In this document: positions 60,796-64,000 of the stretch, piece after piece
Numbering within the stretch: position 1 is the stretch's first letter
How the letters are laid out: each line of letters begins with the position of its first letter
Source: CAZABP01 sp964483245
GTDB taxonomy: Bacteria > Planctomycetota > UBA1135 > UBA2386
DNA length: 64,000 bases
Reading direction: 5' to 3'
NCBI GenBank assembly: GCA_964483245.1
Contig: CAZABP010000015.1
Span: 25,522-89,521 of the forward strand
The notes under the pieces: model-generated
Told to the model about the DNA's origin: nothing
Databases searched by the model: none
Seen by the model: only the letters and a program-made list of their open reading frames with translations
Position numbers and translations under genes: made by a program

Positions 60796-63123
60796 CTACT
60801 TCGGCGGGAGTTCCGACACCTTGATGCTGGCACTGCGCCCCAGGCGCTGCAGGTAGCCGATCAGCGCCACGAGCTCGCTGCGCGAGTCGGCGGTGATCTG
60901 CTGTTCCGCCAACCGCGCGACGATCCCGCGCGCCTGCGCGAGATACGCCGCCTCGGCGCCGGCGACCTGCTCGCGCGTGTACGGCACGCCGAGCTTCTGC
61001 ATCAACCGCAGCTTCGCCGCAGTCTGCCCGACGTCGATGCGGTCATCGGCGAGCCACGGATAGCCGGGCATGATCGAGCCCTCCGAGATCTGCGCCGGCG
61101 CGAGCATGTGCAGCCAGTGCCAGCTGTCCTGGTACTTGCCGCCCACCCGGGCGAGATCCGGTCCCGTCCGCTTGCTGCCCCACTGGAACGGGTGGTCGTA
61201 GAGCGACTCCTCGATCCGGCTCGGCTCGCCGTAGCGCAGGAACTCGGCGCGGAACGGCCGGATCTGCTGCGAGTGGCAGACATAGCAGCCTTCGCGCACG
61301 TACACGTCGCGCCCCTCGAGCTCGAGCGCCGAGTACGGCGTCACGGTCGGCGTGCCGTCGGCAGCGAGCGGGACCTCTTTCTTCAACACCAGACCCGGCA
61401 CCAGCTCGGCGACGCCGCCGGCCAGCACGGCGATCAGCACCAGCACCGTGAACGTCAGCGGCCGGCCCTCGATCGCATGGTGCCAGCTCTGGCTCCCCTG
61501 CCCGCTCCAGCGCCACAGCAGCGCCGCGCTCCAGGCCGTCACCAGCAGCAGGAAGCCGATCGACAGCGGTGCCGTGACCGGACCGCTGACCCCGAACAGC
61601 ACCAGCGCGAGCATCGCGACCGCGCAGACCAGGATCGGCTTGCTGAACACGAGCTGCGCGAACCCTGGCTGGCCCGCGACCGGCGCCAGCACGTGCACGG
61701 TCGCTTCGCCGTCGACCGCCCTGCCGCTGCGCACCGTGCGCACGAGGTTGACGATCATCAACACCCAGCCGATCAGGAACATCGTCCCGCCGATCGAGCG
61801 GAACAGATACATCGGGTTGATCGCGCGGACGGTCTCGACCCAGTTCGGATACTGCAGCGCGCCATCGGCGGTCTCCGCGCGCCACATCAGCCCCTGCGTG
61901 ATCCCCGAGATCCACATCGAGCCGACGTAGAGCAGGATGCCGAACATCGCGAGCCAGAAGTGCAGGTCCGCGAGCGCGCGCGACCACAGCTTGGTGCCGA
62001 ACAGCCGCGGCACCATCCAGTAGAACATGCCGGCCGCCATCAGGCCGTTCCAGCCGAGCGCACCGCCGTGCACGTGCCCGATGATCCAGTCGGTGTAGTG
62101 CCCGAGCGCATTCACGCTCTTGATCGACAGCAGCGGCCCTTCGAACGTCGACATGCCGTAGAACGTCACGGCCGCGACGTAGAACTTCAGCACCGGATCC
62201 TGCCGCACCTTGTCCCAGGCGCCACGCAGCGTCAGCAGGCCGTTCAACATCCCGCCCCAGCTCGGCGCCCACAGCATCAGGCTGAACGTCATCCCGAGCG
62301 TCTGCGCCCAGTCCGGCAGCGCGGTGTACAGCAGGTGGTGCGGGCCGGCCCAGATGTACAGGAACACCAACGCCCAGAAGTGGATCACCGACAGCCGGTA
62401 GCTGTAGACCGGCCGCTCCGCTGCCTTCGGCAGGAAGTAGTACATGATCCCCAGGATCGGCGTGGTCAGGAAGAACGCGACCGCGTTGTGTCCGTACCAC
62501 CACTGCGTCAGCGCGTCCTGTGCGCCGCTGAACACGCCGTAGCTCTTGGTCGCCGACAGCGGCAGCGCGAGGTTGTTGACGATGTACAGCACCGCGATCG
62601 TCAACACGGTCGAGATGTAGAACCAGATCGCGACGTACAGGTTGCGCTCGTTGCGGATCGCGAGGGTCCAGAAGAAGTTGACCGCGAACGCGACCCAGAC
62701 CACGACGACCAGCACGTCGAGGAACCACTCGAGCTCGGCGTATTCCTTCGATTGCGTGATCCCCAGCGGCAGCGTGATCGCGGCGCCGAGGATCACGAGC
62801 TGCCAGCCCCACAGGTGGATCTTGGACAGCAGATCCGACGCCATGCGCGTCTTCAGCAGCCGCTGCGTCGAGTAGTAGATGCCGGCGAACATCATGTTGC
62901 CGACCAGCGCGAAGATGACCGCGTTCGTGTGCAGCGGGCGGATCCGGCTGAACGTCAGCCACGGCAGGTCCAGGTTCAGCGCCGGGAAGCTGAGCTGCAG
63001 CGCCGCGAGCAACCCGACCAGCATGCCGATCAGGCCCCAGCCGACCGACGCAAGCACGAACCCGCGGGTCGTGCCGTCGTCGTAGACGATCCGCCGGGTC
63101 TCTCCGGCGACGGATGCTTGCAT
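60796..63123 (-). CDS. ccoNO: Fused cbb3 oxidase catalytic subunit CcoN-CcoO
   Basis: A 775-aa protein. Residues about 20-470 are CcoN: twelve helices, WWYGHNAVAFFLTTPILG, VIHFWALVFLYIWAGPHHL and the later HVHGGALGWNG carry the haem b/b3 and CuB histidines. A linker with two more helices leads to a CcoO domain (about 610-775) with haem c site GCYVCHSQQIRPF and SIMPGYPWLADD, MQKLGVPYT. Normally these are two proteins of about 475 and 200 aa. The fusion leaves the order N-O intact. ATG 63123, 10 bp after ccoS. Confidence 0.95.
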   Translation of the reverse strand: MQASVAGETRRIVYDDGTTRGFVLASVGWGLIGMLVGLLAALQLSFPALNLDLPWLTFSRIRPLHTNAVIFALVGNMMFAGIYYSTQRLLKTRMASDLLSKIHLWGWQLVILGAAITLPLGITQSKEYAELEWFLDVLVVVVWVAFAVNFFWTLAIRNERNLYVAIWFYISTVLTIAVLYIVNNLALPLSATKSYGVFSGAQDALTQWWYGHNAVAFFLTTPILGIMYYFLPKAAERPVYSYRLSVIHFWALVFLYIWAGPHHLLYTALPDWAQTLGMTFSLMLWAPSWGGMLNGLLTLRGAWDKVRQDPVLKFYVAAVTFYGMSTFEGPLLSIKSVNALGHYTDWIIGHVHGGALGWNGLMAAGMFYWMVPRLFGTKLWSRALADLHFWLAMFGILLYVGSMWISGITQGLMWRAETADGALQYPNWVETVRAINPMYLFRSIGGTMFLIGWVLMIVNLVRTVRSGRAVDGEATVHVLAPVAGQPGFAQLVFSKPILVCAVAMLALVLFGVSGPVTAPLSIGFLLLVTAWSAALLWRWSGQGSQSWHHAIEGRPLTFTVLVLIAVLAGGVAELVPGLVLKKEVPLAADGTPTVTPYSALELEGRDVYVREGCYVCHSQQIRPFRAEFLRYGEPSRIEESLYDHPFQWGSKRTGPDLARVGGKYQDSWHWLHMLAPAQISEGSIMPGYPWLADDRIDVGQTAAKLRLMQKLGVPYTREQVAGAEAAYLAQARGIVARLAEQQITADSRSELVALIGYLQRLGRSASIKVSELPPK

Positions 63124-63133
63124 GCCAGCTACC

Positions 63134-63343
63134 TCAGTGCGTTCCAGATCCTGATTCGCCGGTGCAACTCGGGTCGGTGCTGGTTCTTTCGCAGTGCGGT
63201 GGCGCGTCGTCCGGCTCGAGCGGCAGCAACGCGAGCCGGTCGGCATGCTCGAGGTCGGCGTTGCGCACGCTGTACAGGAACACCAACACCGCGCCCGCGA
63301 CCAGCACGAGGCTGCACAGGACCAGCAGCGGAATCACGTCCAT
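63134..63343 (-). CDS. ccoS: Cbb3 oxidase maturation protein CcoS
   Basis: A 69-aa protein: one helix (IPLLVLCSLVLVAGAVLVFLYS) followed by the VRNADLEH / RLALLP segment of the FixS/CcoS family. It is needed for cofactor insertion in cbb3 oxidase. Its ATG lies 10 bases inside the ccoI end. Confidence 0.9.
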   Translation of the reverse strand: MDVIPLLVLCSLVLVAGAVLVFLYSVRNADLEHADRLALLPLEPDDAPPHCERTSTDPSCTGESGSGTH

Positions 63344-64000
63344 GGCGTAATCTCCTGTTCACGTGAGGGTCGCAGTCGCACCGCGGTGTGCGCCAGCAGT
63401 GCCAACGAGCTGAGCGGCATCAACACCGCGCACAGGACCGGGCTCATCCGGCCTGCCAGCGCGAGGACAACGACGACGGCGTTGTAGAGCAGGGCGAGCA
63501 GCAGGTTCGTGCGCACGACGCGCGCGAACTGCTGCCCGGTGCGCAGCACGCGCAGCGTCGCACCCGGTCCGCTGCCGACGACGGCGAAGTCGGCGCGGGC
63601 CGGCAGCACCGGTCGGTCCAGCGCCGCGGTCCCGGCCGCGAACGCCGCGTCGAACGCCGGCGCGTCGTTGAGCCCGTCGCCGAGCATCAGCGTGTCGGCG
63701 GCGTCGATGCCCGCCACGTAGCGCGCCTTGTCGTCCGGTGACATCGCCGCGCGCACGTGCTCGGGGGAGAACCCGAGCGCGGCGGCGGCGCGGGCGACGC
63801 GTTCCGGCCGGTCGCCGCTGACCAGGTGCAGCTCGTAGCCGAGCTCGCGCAACGTGCGCAGCTCGGCCTCGTAGCCGGCGCGCAGCTCTTCGTGGAACGC
63901 AAAGCAGCCCTGCACCTGCTCGCCGGCACGGAACAGGCAGAGCGGTTCACCCGGAGCAACGCCAGGGATGCAGGCAGCGCGGCCGAGGGGCGCGGGGTCG
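63334..64000 (-). CDS. ccoI: Copper-transporting P-type ATPase CcoI, C-terminal part (5' end outside window)
   Basis: About 221 codons of a P1B ATPase; the frame is open to the window edge. LHLVSGDRPERVARAA is the P-domain SGD motif, MLGDGLNDAPAFDAAFAA the hinge (GDGLNDAPAF; many members have PALKxA), and two final helices (LLLALLYNAVVVVLAL, VLMPLSSLALLAH) are the last membrane pair. It delivers copper for cbb3 oxidase. The phosphorylation DKTGT site and N-terminal metal domain are outside the window. Confidence 0.92.
   Translation of the reverse strand, partial: DPAPLGRAACIPGVAPGEPLCLFRAGEQVQGCFAFHEELRAGYEAELRTLRELGYELHLVSGDRPERVARAAAALGFSPEHVRAAMSPDDKARYVAGIDAADTLMLGDGLNDAPAFDAAFAAGTAALDRPVLPARADFAVVGSGPGATLRVLRTGQQFARVVRTNLLLALLYNAVVVVLALAGRMSPVLCAVLMPLSSLALLAHTAVRLRPSREQEITPWT

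Overview
The window is GC-rich (roughly 70% by eye), densely coded bacterial chromosome. It uses many GTG starts, and neighbouring genes are often coupled by 1-8 bp stop/start overlaps. I see no tRNA, rRNA, insertion sequence, phage gene or CRISPR array. The best guess for the source is a Planctomycetota-like Gram-negative. LpxB and an O-antigen-ligase-like protein imply an outer membrane. Many secreted proteins of unknown role carry N-terminal Ala/Leu-rich signal peptides ending near AQ. SBBP propeller, NPCBM and VWA/GATase-like proteins, duplicated GroEL and a fused CcoN-CcoO oxidase subunit are all common in that phylum. This assignment is inference; no marker gene such as 16S rRNA is present.

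Layout. 1-1052: C-terminal part of a coiled-coil protein, possibly a PpiD/SurA-like chaperone. 1136-5142 (minus): glycan or lipid modification genes (two methyltransferases, an FAD protein of the UDP-galactopyranose-mutase type, a GT2 glycosyltransferase). 5190-12896: a secreted SGNH hydrolase, the ribH-nusB-ftsY-O-antigen-ligase run on the minus strand, signal peptidase I, an SDR enzyme and an FAH-family enzyme. 12906-14651: secreted alpha-toroid repeat protein. 14821-17850: dapC-dapD-dapE, the succinylase branch of diaminopimelate/lysine synthesis. 17867-24127: a secreted HExxH protein, a rhodanese, an amidohydrolase and an SBBP propeller protein. 24156-29539 (minus): five genes chained by 4-bp overlaps (pabA/trpG-like, ABC ATPase, ABC permease, lpxB, ubiD-like). 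29601-30950: trkA.

31052-39253 (minus) holds a chaperone operon in the order groEL2, groES, groEL1, dnaJ, grpE, fmdB, followed by a secreted HExxH protein and a small exported protein. 39556-43205: NPCBM protein overlapped by a VWA/GATase-like membrane protein. 43227-46378 (minus): two paralogous secreted proteins with a small anchored protein between them. 46590-52825: two lipoproteins, an alpha/beta hydrolase, a BNR/sortilin-like propeller and a 706-aa secreted protein.

Central metabolism returns at 53046-58542 (plus): sdhCAB, a MogA/MoaB-like gene, xylose isomerase and a DUF4863 gene. 58574-64000 (minus) is a cbb3 oxidase operon, read ccoI, ccoS, ccoNO (fused), ccoQ, ccoP (single haem), ccoG, with ccoI running off the window. 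The sdh and cco blocks face each other and together form part of an aerobic or microaerobic respiratory chain. No clearly new defence or mobile system was found. The most unusual items are the combined chaperone operon, the paralogue trio with its predicted RNA structures, and the coupled pabA-ABC-lpxB-ubiD chain.
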